From Clostridium_I sp047718555 (GTDB lineage: Bacteria > Bacillota > Clostridia > Clostridiales > Clostridiaceae), in assembly GCF_047718555.1 (NCBI RefSeq), contig NZ_JBDNRK010000014.1, forward strand, positions 1-64,000: DNA of 64,000 nt, in the 5' to 3' direction. Of this stretch, positions 35,799-44,608 are shown piece after piece. The notes under the pieces were generated by a model. That model worked only from the letters and a program-made list of their open reading frames with translations, did no database searches and was not told the origin of the DNA. Positions within the stretch are counted from its first letter, which is position 1, and every line of letters starts with the position of its first letter. The position numbers and the translations under genes were made by a program.

Positions 35799-36821
35799 TT
35801 ATCTTTCACCTAATTTTAAATTTGGTACTGCATTGAAATCCAATGGGGAAGTGGCTCCTTTAATGTATTCAAAATATGCCGCACTTCCTATCATAGCAGC
35901 ATTGTCTGTACATAATACCGGTTCTGGAAACAATACATCAATATTTTGCTTATTTCCCTCAGTTATCATGGCCTTTCTAAGAGCAGAATTTGATGCTACC
36001 CCTCCTGCAATGGCAATCTTATCTACTTTTTTTATAGAACAGGCTTTCATTGCATTTGCAACTAAAAAATCTACTACTGCCTTCTGAAAAGATGCCGCTA
36101 CATCAGCTCTATTTATTTCTTCTCCTTTCATCTCCATCTTATTCAAATAATTAAGTACTGCTGATTTTAATCCGCTAAAGGAAAAATCTAGAGACTCCTC
36201 ATGAAAATTTGCTCTTGGAAATTTAATTGCATTTTCATTTCCCTCTTTAGAAAGTTTATCTATTTTAGGTCCGCCTGGATATCCAAGTCCTATAGCCCTT
36301 GCAACTTTATCATAAGCTTCTCCTGCTGCGTCATCTCTTGTTTGACCCATTACTTCAAATTTACCGTGATCCTTCATATACACTATAAAAGTGTGGCCAC
36401 CAGATACTACTAGACAGACAAAAGGAGGTTTTAAATCCTTATACTGAATAAAATTTGCACTTATATGACCTTCTATATGATTTACTCCAATAAGTGGTTT
36501 ACCTAATGAATAGGCAAGGCCCTTTGCATATTGCACTCCTACTAAAAGTGCACCAACTAGCCCCGGACCATAGGTAACTCCTATGGCATCTATATCTTTA
36601 AAGTCAACTTCTGCTTCTTTTAGAGCCTTATCCACTACTTCACTAATTACCTCAATATGTTTTCGCGATGCAACTTCTGGTACAACTCCTCCAAATTTAG
36701 TATGCACAGCTATTTGTGATGAAATTATATTTGATAATACTGTTCTTCCATTCACTACTATAGATGCTGAAGTTTCATCGCAGCTGCTCTCTATAGCTAG
36801 TATCTTTATCTCACTATTCAT
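35799..36821 (-). CDS. tsaD: tRNA N6-threonylcarbamoyladenosine transferase TsaD
   Basis: TsaD transfers threonylcarbamoyl to A37 of ANN-decoding tRNAs. The 340-residue ASKHA-fold protein shows AIESSCDETSASIV at the N-terminus, the metal-binding SRKHIEVI (near 113) and NHIEGHISANF, the VSGGHTFIVYM loop, and the ATP-binding IAGGVASNSALR with CTDNAAMIG. Length is typical. The start follows TAGGAGAGG. Partner genes tsaB and tsaE are not adjacent. Confidence 0.97.
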   Translation of the reverse strand: MNSEIKILAIESSCDETSASIVVNGRTVLSNIISSQIAVHTKFGGVVPEVASRKHIEVISEVVDKALKEAEVDFKDIDAIGVTYGPGLVGALLVGVQYAKGLAYSLGKPLIGVNHIEGHISANFIQYKDLKPPFVCLVVSGGHTFIVYMKDHGKFEVMGQTRDDAAGEAYDKVARAIGLGYPGGPKIDKLSKEGNENAIKFPRANFHEESLDFSFSGLKSAVLNYLNKMEMKGEEINRADVAASFQKAVVDFLVANAMKACSIKKVDKIAIAGGVASNSALRKAMITEGNKQNIDVLFPEPVLCTDNAAMIGSAAYFEYIKGATSPLDFNAVPNLKLGER

Positions 36822-36896
36822 GCTTATTAACCTCTCCTAGTATCTTAATATATTTATTTAATTATTCCAAGCTTTAATACTCTTACGTATGTAAAA

Positions 36897-37610
36897 TTAT
36901 GATATCTGCTTATCTATGATATTTTCTATCCTTCTTAATTTATCATCACTTATAAAAATTTCTCTTTTACTATTTATAAAATCAATTAATTTATCTGATT
37001 TAAATACAGGTGTAAACTGAAGCTGAATTTTTAAATTTGTATCCTTATTTGAACTAAAGGTAACCACAGAATAAACTGGTGTATTCATAAAATCCGAATG
37101 CCTTAAAATATTTTTTACTGCATTTACATGACCTCTGGATTGCTTACAGGGGTTATAAAATTTCTTTTCAGATTTCTTTCCTCCTTGCATAACCTTTATA
37201 TGTGTCCACTCTTTATCATCTTCTTTACCAGTAATCATACCCTTCATATTCTTCGTTTCAATACAAAATATTCCATAAGGCGATAGCACCAAATGGTCTA
37301 TCTGGGCACCCTTTTCTTTTCCACCAATTACAATATCATTATATACTATATATTTATTATTAAGAGTAGCTAATAATTCTGCTATGTCTTTTTCACCTTG
37401 AATTCCATATTTATACAGCTTTCTTTCCCTTGAAAAATGAACAATTATTAAAAGAGCTATTAAAATAATTACTGCTGATAGGTATATATTTCTAAAAAAA
37501 GCATAAATAGGTATAGCTGATATACACATTAGTATGCCAAAAAATTTCATCATTAGACTATTATTGCTTTTTTTGTTTAAAGACCTCTCTTTATTTTTTA
37601 CTATTGCCAC
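36897..37610 (-). CDS. NERD domain membrane protein
   Basis: The 237-residue protein has a basic, hydrophobic N-terminus with two membrane segments (about 21-38 and 42-62), then a NERD domain (about 78-190). The nuclease-like core is seen in GEKDIAELLATLNNKY, IDHLVLSPYGIFCIETKN (Asp and E-x-K) and KQSRGHVNAVKNIL. NERD domains are related to Holliday-junction-resolvase-type nucleases; the role of the membrane forms is not known. The start is GTG after AGGGGGG. It is divergent from the RusA-like/MutS-like pair. Confidence 0.88.
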   Translation of the reverse strand: MAIVKNKERSLNKKSNNSLMMKFFGILMCISAIPIYAFFRNIYLSAVIILIALLIIVHFSRERKLYKYGIQGEKDIAELLATLNNKYIVYNDIVIGGKEKGAQIDHLVLSPYGIFCIETKNMKGMITGKEDDKEWTHIKVMQGGKKSEKKFYNPCKQSRGHVNAVKNILRHSDFMNTPVYSVVTFSSNKDTNLKIQLQFTPVFKSDKLIDFINSKREIFISDDKLRRIENIIDKQIS

Positions 37611-37946
37611 GAAAATCCCCCCCTAAAAACTTATCTATTCTGTATCTATAGCAAATAACTAATAAATTTTACTTAGTTAAAGTTCATACTTATTCCTCTA
37701 CCCTTTTATGAGCATTTAATATTATACCTCTTATTCATCAGATAAAATTATAACCTACATAAAAAATTTTTTCATCTATGTTATAAAAATTTAATTTTTG
37801 TACTACGAACATATATTCTTATAAGTATATAAATATGTTATAATATTTAATATAATTTTATTTTACAAATAGGACATATAAAATAGAGCAGCATATTGAA
37901 TAGCTATTTATTTAGAATATGCCAAAATACATACGAGGAGCAGCTA
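37611..37946. other. Divergent intergenic region
   Basis: No ORF of note. TTATAACCTACAT with ATGTTATAA (37745-37790) forms an A/T-rich hairpin, and TATAAT near 37840 is a probable -10 element for the plus-strand RusA-like gene. An N-terminal extension of that gene back to 37896 is open but lacks a ribosome site. Confidence 0.4.
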
Positions 37947-38570
37947 ATGAAAAATTGTTATGCCAAAATCATAGTGAAGGGGTCTCCCATTTCAAAATCC
38001 AATTTTAAATTATTTAATATCCAAGGTAGAGCTATTCTACCTTTTAATTCTGGTAAATATCATGATAGATATGCTTTATACGAAGAAGAAATAGCCTACT
38101 CAGCAAGATTACAAAACCCAAATGTAATTTTATCAGAAGCTTTAATTGCAGTTTTAAAGGTCTATTATAAAAGCATGAAAAGGCATCCAGATACAAACAA
38201 TATTACTAAAAGTATATTTGACGGAATTGAAAAAAGCGGTCTAATAGTAAATGATGCTCAAATAAGAAGGCTTGTAATTGAAGAATTTTACGATGCTGAA
38301 AATCCTAGATTTGAATTAGAATTGTTTGGCGAAAGCAGTTATTTTGTAAATTATGCTATAATGAAAAAAGATATAGTTGATGATCCAATTAATTATTCTC
38401 CTCCTCCTAATAAAAAGAACCCCACAAAGCATATTGAAAATAGTAAAAAAATATCTTCTGGAAAAACTATATGTGCTATATGTAATAAAGAAATAAAATC
38501 CTGTGATGCTATTTCTGCAAATAAGGGTAAAATAATGCTATGTAGATCCTGCTTTAAAAAATTATTCTAA
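37947..38570 (+). CDS. RusA-like Holliday junction nuclease with zinc-ribbon tail
   Basis: The ATG at 37947 (MKNCYAKIIVKGSP) follows GAGGAG and is preferred over a TTG at 37896. The 207-residue protein has a RusA-type domain (about 1-125): KGSPISK at the start and HPDTNNITKSIFDGIEKSGL then VNDAQIRRLVIEEFY, which aligns with the catalytic Asp-rich P-D-x-D-N...D-D region of RusA. The first acidic position reads N (PDTNN), so catalytic competence should be checked. A linker and a C-terminal CAIC...CRSC zinc-ribbon-like pair follow. RusA is usually phage-encoded, but no phage genes are near. It ends 13 bases before the MutS-like gene. Confidence 0.8.
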   Translation: MKNCYAKIIVKGSPISKSNFKLFNIQGRAILPFNSGKYHDRYALYEEEIAYSARLQNPNVILSEALIAVLKVYYKSMKRHPDTNNITKSIFDGIEKSGLIVNDAQIRRLVIEEFYDAENPRFELELFGESSYFVNYAIMKKDIVDDPINYSPPPNKKNPTKHIENSKKISSGKTICAICNKEIKSCDAISANKGKIMLCRSCFKKLF

Positions 38571-38583
38571 AAGGAGTAAATAT

Positions 38584-40386
38584 ATGACTAACAGAGAAAC
38601 CTTTTTAAACCGTATTAAGTCCTTGGAGGATGAAGAAAAAAATTGCAAAAAAAATTATAATGTCATTGGCACGTTAAGACTAGTAGCCTTTGTGGTAACT
38701 TTAATATACATATATCTGCTTATAAGATCAATAAGTATATATACTTCTATGGGGACTATTTTCGCTTTGGCAATTTTTGTATTTTTAATAAAGCATCACG
38801 GTGATATAGGAACTCGCCTAAATAGAATAAAAAATCTTATAGAAATTAATAAAAAATATATAAAGAGAATAGATGGAAATTGGTCAGATTTTCAGGATCT
38901 AGGCGAGGATGGAATAGATTTAGATCATCCTTATACAACAGATTTAGATGTATTTGGTAAAAACTCACTATTTCAATTAATAAATGCTACAAATACCTTT
39001 TTAGGCAGAAAAAAATTAATAAGCTTACTTAAAATTGAAGAAAAAAATGCGGATAATATAGTTAACCGTCAAAATTCTGTTAAAGAACTGTCACAAAAGA
39101 TTAAATTTTGTGAAGATCTTGAATCTACAGGTAATTTTAATAAAAAAAATATGAAAGATCCCTCCGCACTTTTAAATTATGCTGAAGATCCACATATATT
39201 ATTTGAAAAATCACCTATTAAGTACATAGTGTACTTTTTGCCTATTTTTTCTATCTTATTTTCTGCTATAACCTTGATATTTAAAATAAAATACCTTTAT
39301 TATGTTATACCTGTTATTTTTATAGTTCATGCTATTATTAATTTTATAAGCTATAGGAACGTACCCTCAACTTTAGATTCTGTGGAGGGTTTTAATGATG
39401 ATTTACATGCCTATGCTGATTCTCTTAAACTCATTGAAGGTGAAAATTTTGAAGATAATTATTTAAATAAATTGAAGTCCAATTTATTTTTCAAGGACAA
39501 ATCCTCTTCACAGGTTATGAAAGAACTAACTTCAGTTATTAACAATATAAACTTGAAACATAATTTTTTACTTTATTTCTTTCTTAATTTATTAATATTT
39601 TGGGATTTCAGATGCTTATTTTCTCTTGAAAATTGGAAATTACAATACGGTAAACTAATACGAAAATATATTAATACTCTTGGAGATTTCGAGGTTATCT
39701 CCAGTTTATCTGTACTCACTCATTTGGATACAAAATACAGCTTTCCTACTTTTACAAAAGAAAATCTGGTAATAAAGGCTGAAAATTTAGGCCATCCTTT
39801 AATTAATAATGAATCCCGTATTAGCAACGATGTTAATATGATAAACAATATATTAATTGTTACCGGTTCAAATATGTCTGGTAAAACCACTTTTCTTAGA
39901 ACTATAGGAATTAATCTTGTTTTAGCCTATGCTGGAGCACCTATTTATGGGAAATCCATGGAATGTTCTCTTATGGATATTTTTACTTCTATGCGTATAA
40001 ATGATAATTTAATGGAAGGAGCATCTACCTTTTACGTAGAACTCATGCGTATAAAGAAAATCATTGATAATTTGCCAAAAAAAGAATCTATGATTTTTCT
40101 TATAGATGAAATATTTAGAGGTACTAATTCAAGAGATAGAATTATTGGAGCAAAAAGTGTATTAAAAAATTTAGATAAACCCTGGGTATGTGGTTTAATA
40201 TCCACTCATGATTTTGAATTGTGCGATTTAGAGTACAGCAACAATAAGAAAATTAAAAATTACCATTTTTCCGAAAGCTATAGCTCAAATAAAATACACT
40301 TTGACTACAAATTAAGAGAAGGCCGCTGTAATAGTACTAATGCAAAATATCTCATGAAAATGGTTGGAATTGAAATAGACGAATAA
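38584..40386 (+). CDS. MutS-like ATPase with membrane segments
   Basis: The 600-residue protein has a C-terminal MutS ATPase domain (about 390-600): Walker A GSNMSGKTTFLRTIG near 427, the MRINDNLMEGASTFYVEL block, Walker B FLIDEIFRGTNSRD near 510, and STHD. The mismatch-recognition and connector domains of MutS1 are missing. Instead the N-terminal part has paired hydrophobic segments (about 28-45 and 52-68; about 209-225 and 232-250) and a helical core/lever region. This is a membrane MutS-family architecture of unknown function. Ribosome site AAGGAG. Probably an operon with the RusA-like gene. Confidence 0.88.
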   Translation: MTNRETFLNRIKSLEDEEKNCKKNYNVIGTLRLVAFVVTLIYIYLLIRSISIYTSMGTIFALAIFVFLIKHHGDIGTRLNRIKNLIEINKKYIKRIDGNWSDFQDLGEDGIDLDHPYTTDLDVFGKNSLFQLINATNTFLGRKKLISLLKIEEKNADNIVNRQNSVKELSQKIKFCEDLESTGNFNKKNMKDPSALLNYAEDPHILFEKSPIKYIVYFLPIFSILFSAITLIFKIKYLYYVIPVIFIVHAIINFISYRNVPSTLDSVEGFNDDLHAYADSLKLIEGENFEDNYLNKLKSNLFFKDKSSSQVMKELTSVINNINLKHNFLLYFFLNLLIFWDFRCLFSLENWKLQYGKLIRKYINTLGDFEVISSLSVLTHLDTKYSFPTFTKENLVIKAENLGHPLINNESRISNDVNMINNILIVTGSNMSGKTTFLRTIGINLVLAYAGAPIYGKSMECSLMDIFTSMRINDNLMEGASTFYVELMRIKKIIDNLPKKESMIFLIDEIFRGTNSRDRIIGAKSVLKNLDKPWVCGLISTHDFELCDLEYSNNKKIKNYHFSESYSSNKIHFDYKLREGRCNSTNAKYLMKMVGIEIDE

Positions 40387-40507
40387 ATAGGTATTTAAAG
40401 TTTAATTTCTATAGGTATACTACGCTCTAATCTTATGAAATAATAAATTTTAATATGCATTTATAGGAATTATATTAATATAGACCAATTGGTTAATATA
40501 CTGTAAA

Positions 40508-40545
40508 TGAAGAAAAAGCAGGTAATTATTCCTGCTTTTTCTTCA
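40508..40545. terminator. Bidirectional intrinsic terminator
   Basis: GAAGAAAAAGCAGG pairs with CCTGCTTTTTCTTC around TAATTATT, between the converging MutS-like and pfkA genes. Confidence 0.9.
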
Positions 40546-40676
40546 TCCTTGAGACAATGTTTATTATCTCAGAACAAAGTTTTTTATGCTTAAAGAATTA
40601 AGTATGAGTTGCCTGTCCATAAACGTTTACACATATGTTAATACTTCTTCACAATATCTTTGTATAAATCTGCAAC

Positions 40677-41636
40677 TTATCTTGAAAGTATTTCTGATAT
40701 CTCATATAGTCTTTCATCAAACTTCCTTGGCATAGCTAAGGCTTCATCTATGTCATCATCAGTTATCTTATTGTCTCTTATTCCTATAACTCTTGATGTT
40801 TTTCCTTCATTTAGAACTTCCACAGCTCTAACACCCATTCTTGAAGCAAGCATTCTATCAAAGGCGGATGGACTTCCTCCTCTCTGTATATGTCCTAAAA
40901 TAGTTGCTCTTGTTTCGATACCTGTAATATTTTCAACTCCCTTAGCTAATTCAGCTGAACCGCCAATTCCCTCTGCAACTATAATTAGATTGTGCATTTT
41001 TCCATTTAATTTTCCTTCAAGAATAGTTTTGCATAACTCATCAAAATCGTAATCCTTTTCAGGAATTATAACTTTTTCTGCACCCCCAGCTATACCGGAA
41101 TATAGAGCAATATCTCCGCAGTCTCTTCCCATAACTTCAACTATACTTACTCTTTCATGGGAAGTAGAAGTATCTCTTAGCTTGTTTATAGCATCTAATA
41201 CCGTATTTAATGCAGTATCAAAACCTAATGTATAATCTGTATATGATAAATCGTTATCTATAGTTCCAGGAATACCTACTGTAGCAACTCCAAGCTTTGA
41301 AAGTTTCTGTGCTCCCATAAAAGACCCATTTCCACCTATAACAACTAATCCATCTACGCCAAATACCTTTAAAACACCTGCTGCCTTTTTTCTTCCTTCC
41401 TCAGTCATAAATTCAGCACAACGAGCAGTTCTTAAAATAGTACCACCTCTTTGAATTATATCTGACACATTTTGTCGCTTCATTTCAAAGATTTCACCAT
41501 TTATCAGTCCACTATACCCTCTTTCAATTCCCATAACCTTAATGCCCTTATCAAGAGCAGTCCTTACTACTGCTCTTATGGCAGCATTCATTCCAGGTGC
41601 ATCTCCACCACTTGTTAATACAGCTATTGTTTTCAT
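40677..41636 (-). CDS. pfkA: 6-phosphofructokinase (ATP-dependent)
   Basis: PfkA phosphorylates fructose-6-phosphate in glycolysis. The 319-residue bacterial type protein begins MKTIAVLTSGGDAPGMNAAI. It shows the ATP-site GGNGSFMGA (near 102) and the catalytic GIPGTIDNDL (Asp near 127), then HERVSIVEVMGRDCGDIAL and GHIQRGG. The ATG at 41636 follows CAGGAGG. pykF/pyk, often next to pfkA, is not present on this side. Confidence 0.98.
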   Translation of the reverse strand: MKTIAVLTSGGDAPGMNAAIRAVVRTALDKGIKVMGIERGYSGLINGEIFEMKRQNVSDIIQRGGTILRTARCAEFMTEEGRKKAAGVLKVFGVDGLVVIGGNGSFMGAQKLSKLGVATVGIPGTIDNDLSYTDYTLGFDTALNTVLDAINKLRDTSTSHERVSIVEVMGRDCGDIALYSGIAGGAEKVIIPEKDYDFDELCKTILEGKLNGKMHNLIIVAEGIGGSAELAKGVENITGIETRATILGHIQRGGSPSAFDRMLASRMGVRAVEVLNEGKTSRVIGIRDNKITDDDIDEALAMPRKFDERLYEISEILSR

Positions 41637-41801
41637 ATACATACCTCCTGCAACCACATGGGACTAAATACGTCCCATATAATTTATAAAATCTATTATC
41701 TTAAAGTATTAATTTGTAATTAAAAATTACTTACTCTCCATTAATTCTAATAGAAATAATGAAAAACTTCAACGCTTTATGACAAAATAATATAAATTTT
41801 A

Positions 41802-42083
41802 TTATAGTATCTCCACGTTTATATCTTCTAAAACTGCCTCCGTATTGCCTTCAATAAAATTTATTACATGCTGAATCATCTCATCAGCATGTTTTCTCTC
41901 ACTGCTAACACAGGCTATACCAAGACTTATAGTTTGATGATAATCTTGATTATCTACTTCTGCTATAGATACGTTAAATTTATTCTTAACTCTTCCAATA
42001 ATACTTTTCACTATCATTCTTTTCTCTTTTAATGAATGAACCCAATTTGCTCCTAGTTTTATTTGCGCAGTACCAATAATCAT
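41802..42083 (-). CDS. DUF503 (YlxP-like) family protein
   Basis: The 93-residue protein is a ferredoxin-like DUF503 domain: MIIGTAQIKLGANWVHSLKEKR is the family opening (given in part), then IGRVKNKFNVSIAEVDNQD and LGIACVSSERKHADEMI. YlxP in Bacillus lies in the nusA-infB region; this copy is elsewhere. Function unknown. A GGAGGAGATACA ribosome site precedes it. Confidence 0.88.
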   Translation of the reverse strand: MIIGTAQIKLGANWVHSLKEKRMIVKSIIGRVKNKFNVSIAEVDNQDYHQTISLGIACVSSERKHADEMIQHVINFIEGNTEAVLEDINVEIL

Positions 42084-42178
42084 TGTATCTCCTCCAACAT
42101 AGTCACTATTAGGCTTGTAATAAAAACTATCAGTTCAGATATAACAGCGTACTAACTTCTCTCTATATTTACTATACC

Positions 42179-42844
42179 CTATTTTGTAAACAACCTTTTT
42201 AACTCCTCTAACTGTACTTTATTAAAAGAATCTACTATTAAATCTGCAGCTGATATATCCTGGTTCCCTGAGTTAATATTTTTATATCCAACACATTTCA
42301 TTTCTGCTCTCTTGGCAGCAATAGAACCATTATGTGAGTCCTCTACCACTAAACAATTTTCAGGATTTATTTCAAGTTTTTCTGCTGCATATAAAAAAAT
42401 ATCCGGTTCAGGTTTACTTCTTTTCACAAAATCTCCACTTACTAATACATTAAAATACTTTTCCAGTCCAATTCCCTTAACCACGGTTTTTATTACATCT
42501 ATAGGCGATGATGATGCAACTGCTAATTTCAGCCCGTCGCTATGTATATTTTTTACAAATTCATCAACTCCATGTATTGCTTCTATTATTGTATCCTTAG
42601 CAGTTATATATTCAAAATAATTATGTCTATTTATATCAACTAACTCCTGAACAGAATAGCTTAAGTCATATTTGCTCTTTATATCACTCCATTTATAATT
42701 AGTAGTAACTCCAATATATTTTGAATGATCAAGTGATGACGGTTCTATGCCTAGGGATTCTAGCATTTTTTCGTGTATTCTTAAATGTTCTGGTTCACTA
42801 TCAATTAAAACTCCATCCATATCAAAAATCACTGCTTTTAGCAT
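42179..42844 (-). CDS. HAD-family phosphatase (beta-phosphoglucomutase-like)
   Basis: The 221-residue protein has the HAD motifs: I DMDGVLIDSEPEH (nucleophile and acid Asp, residues 8-10), II LAVASSSP (near 115), III KRSKPEPDIF (Lys near 147), and IV VVEDSHNGSIAAKRAEM. The alpha-helical cap between motifs I and II places it with beta-phosphoglucomutase-like and related sugar-phosphate phosphatases. Exact substrate unknown. The start follows AAAGGAGAG. Confidence 0.92.
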   Translation of the reverse strand: MLKAVIFDMDGVLIDSEPEHLRIHEKMLESLGIEPSSLDHSKYIGVTTNYKWSDIKSKYDLSYSVQELVDINRHNYFEYITAKDTIIEAIHGVDEFVKNIHSDGLKLAVASSSPIDVIKTVVKGIGLEKYFNVLVSGDFVKRSKPEPDIFLYAAEKLEINPENCLVVEDSHNGSIAAKRAEMKCVGYKNINSGNQDISAADLIVDSFNKVQLEELKRLFTK

Positions 42845-43041
42845 AATAAATCTCTCCTTTAAACATCTTGTGTAAACAAAGCTACACTGATTAATTTTTT
42901 AACCATTTTAATATTAGGAAGCCTTGAAATATTAAATAATAACTCCAATTGCAGGATATTTTATATCGTGAAAATATACAAATCCTATATATAATTTTAT
43001 AACACAAAGGATAAAAAAACAAACCTGTTTTTAATTAATAA

Positions 43042-43067
43042 AGAGGGCCCTTAAGCCCTCTATTTTT
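43042..43067. terminator. Terminator hairpin at the end of the small-protein cluster
   Basis: AGAGGGCCCTTAAGCCCTCT folds into a stable short hairpin at the stop codon of the 43066 gene. The T-run is on the plus strand (ATTTTTAG), so it works best in that direction but may end the minus-strand gene too. Confidence 0.6.
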
Positions 43068-43308
43068 AGTATAAACCTTGTTTACATGGATTAGCGCAAG
43101 ATAGATAGAATAAAGCTATTATAAATAATATGCCTTTATCTATTTTCTTATGGGTTCCGCCTTTTTTAGAGAATTGAAGTATTATTAATATTAAAACAAT
43201 TAATGTTGGTAAACTGCATGCACAAGAACTTCCACTTACAAATGGTACTCCAATAACTCCTGGATATCCTACTTCTTCATGTCTTTCATGTTTTTTACAT
43301 TTACTCAT
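43066..43308 (-). CDS. Small two-hydrophobic-segment protein (cluster gene 8)
   Basis: The 80-residue protein has CACSLPTLIVLILIILQFSK (about 33-52) and ILFIIALFYLSCANPC (about 61-76) joined by a basic linker, with a hydrophilic N-terminus (SKCKKHERHEE). It is a clear paralogue of the proteins at 43702-44028 and 45612-45857. I recognise no named family; the composition is reminiscent of YjcZ-like sporulation peptides of Bacillus, which is only an analogy. Ribosome site GGGGGG. It shares an identical 31-base upstream block with the 44028 gene. Confidence 0.75.
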   Translation of the reverse strand: MSKCKKHERHEEVGYPGVIGVPFVSGSSCACSLPTLIVLILIILQFSKKGGTHKKIDKGILFIIALFYLSCANPCKQGLY

Positions 43309-43357
43309 ACTATATACCCCCCTTTTTTTGGGCTGTGGCCAATGTTACATTTTTTTA

Positions 43358-43388
43358 CATCTTTTGTTTTCTAATATATATTATTCAT
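43358..43388 (-). promoter_or_regulatory. Shared upstream block of cluster gene 8
   Basis: These 31 bases are identical to 44072-44102. The plus-strand reading starts CATCTTTTGTTTTCTAATAT. It ends 49 bases before the start codon, a promoter-compatible distance. Confidence 0.5.
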
Positions 43389-43406
43389 ATTTTTTGAAAT
43401 GGTGTA

Positions 43407-43649
43407 TTATTTTTTATTCTTTGATAGTGAATTTATAATGTTAATTATAAACGCAAGCTGCTTAACATCTATATTTTTTAATGAATTCTGTATTTCATTC
43501 ATATTTACATTACCTAACATTTTTTGTATTTCTCGCATATCAACATTTTTAAGCATATTTTGTATTTCATTAGGATTTAAATTTTGTTCAGTTTGATTTG
43601 AATTGTCATTTTTTTCCTCTTTATGATGATCTGATCTCCTACTAGACAT
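43407..43649 (-). CDS. Small protein with 12-residue repeats (cluster gene 7)
   Basis: The 80-residue protein has a charged N-terminus (SSRRSDHHKEEKND) and then consecutive 12-residue repeats: NEIQNMLKNVDM, REIQKMLGNVNM, NEIQNSLKNIDV, ending KQLAFIINIINSLSK. The repeats are likely to form short amphipathic helices. Similar NVDM-type repeats occur in the proteins at 44148-44552 and 45196-45558. No known family recognised. It follows the 43702 gene on the same strand, with a perfect 20-bp palindrome (43671-43690) between them. Ribosome site GAGGTGAT. Confidence 0.75.
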   Translation of the reverse strand: MSSRRSDHHKEEKNDNSNQTEQNLNPNEIQNMLKNVDMREIQKMLGNVNMNEIQNSLKNIDVKQLAFIINIINSLSKNKK

Positions 43650-43670
43650 TAAATCACCTCTTTATTTAAA

Positions 43671-43690
43671 GGATGGGCATATGCCCATCC
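43671..43690 (-). terminator. Perfect 20-bp palindrome between cluster genes 6 and 7
   Basis: GGATGGGCATATGCCCATCC is a perfect dyad just after the stop codon of cluster gene 6. It could fold as a hairpin followed by TTTAAAT, acting as a partial terminator or mRNA-stabilising element, or be a protein-binding site. Confidence 0.5.
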
Positions 43691-43701
43691 CCTTAAAACA
43701 A

Positions 43702-44028
43702 TTAGTAGCCTCTCTTACAAGGATTAGCGCAAGATAAATAGAATAAAGCAATTATAAATAATATGCTGTTATCCACTAATTTTCCATGGCTTGAAGATCG
43801 TGAACTTGAACTTGTTCTTGAACTTGAGCTTGTGCATGAACTTGTTCTTCTCTTTTTACTAAATTGAAGTATTATTAAAATTAATATTATCAAAGTAGGT
43901 AAGCTGCAAGCACAGTTTTTACCTCCAAATAGGCCACCGGTGAATCCTCCCATTGGATATCCTACATTAGGAAATCCTGGATTTGCATATCCTCCACCGC
44001 AGCATTCTGTTTCATATCTTCTACTCAT
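43702..44028 (-). CDS. Small Gly/Ser-rich two-hydrophobic-segment protein (cluster gene 6)
   Basis: The 108-residue protein has a Gly/Pro/Tyr/Cys-rich N-terminus (ECCGGGYANPGFPNVGYP), then CACSLPTLIILILIILQFSK (about 39-58), a Ser-rich linker (SSCTSSSSRTSSSSRSSS), and ILFIIALFYLSCANPC (about 88-103). The two hydrophobic segments are nearly identical to those in the 43066 protein. The Gly/Cys-rich head followed by a Leu/Ile segment is similar in style to Bacillus YjcZ spore proteins; this is an inference. Ribosome site GAGGAGGG. Confidence 0.75.
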   Translation of the reverse strand: MSRRYETECCGGGYANPGFPNVGYPMGGFTGGLFGGKNCACSLPTLIILILIILQFSKKRRTSSCTSSSSRTSSSSRSSSHGKLVDNSILFIIALFYLSCANPCKRGY

Positions 44029-44071
44029 TAATAACCCTCCTCTGGCTAATAATGCACTGTATCATATTTTC

Positions 44072-44102
44072 CATCTTTTGTTTTCTAATATATATTATTC
44101 AT
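44072..44102 (-). promoter_or_regulatory. Shared upstream block of cluster gene 6
   Basis: Identical to 43358-43388, ending 43 bases before the start codon. A related CATCTTTTGTTTT occurs at 46418-46430, 30 bases upstream of the non-homologous cluster gene 1, so the motif is probably functional rather than only a relic of gene duplication. Confidence 0.5.
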
Positions 44103-44147
44103 TATTCTATAAAGTGTGATATCATAAATTATATTTTAATTTATGTT

Positions 44148-44552
44148 TTATTTGCCCTTAGTTTTACTTGCTCCATATATTTCCATTACTATCTTTAACA
44201 ATTCTGCTTTATCAGAATTTACAAGAGTGTTTATAGATCTTATTATTTCTTCTCTGCTTGTATTTCTTGCTCCATTACCTTGACCATTACCTTGATTAAT
44301 AGTGCTAATATTGCTAACCTCATCAGCCATATTATCTCTATTTACCACTTCACCTACTTGGCTATTATCTGCCCGCGGATTATTAATTTTTCCTAATAAT
44401 GATGAAACTTGATTAATATCTATATTACTTAACAATTGAGCTATATTTCCAAAATTAAAGGAACCACCACTATTGTTATTAATGCTGTTACCATTATTAC
44501 TATTCTGTGGGCTTATACTCTTATGATGATGATTTCTACTATGTCTGGACAT
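44148..44552 (-). CDS. Asn/Gly-rich protein with NVD-type repeat and helical tail (cluster gene 5)
   Basis: The 134-residue protein has a His/Ser/Asn-rich head, a repeat section FNFGNIAQLLSNIDINQVSS, an N/Q/G-rich disordered middle, and a helical C-terminus EIIRSINTLVNSDKAELLKI then VMEIYGASK. The C-terminus aligns with that of the 45196-45558 protein (ELLNAIKPMVSPERGDLIDI then ILQIYTISK), so the two are homologous. No family recognised. Ribosome site AAAGGAGGAG. Confidence 0.72.
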   Translation of the reverse strand: MSRHSRNHHHKSISPQNSNNGNSINNNSGGSFNFGNIAQLLSNIDINQVSSLLGKINNPRADNSQVGEVVNRDNMADEVSNISTINQGNGQGNGARNTSREEIIRSINTLVNSDKAELLKIVMEIYGASKTKGK

Positions 44553-44608
44553 GCTTTCTCCTCCTTTAACCTATCAATTATTTAAAAATAAAGTTTTTAT
44601 TGTAATTT

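Noticed and set aside
40618..40631. cre-like CATAAACGTTTACA
   Set aside because: Only 12 of 14 matches, and it lies downstream of both converging genes, not near a promoter.
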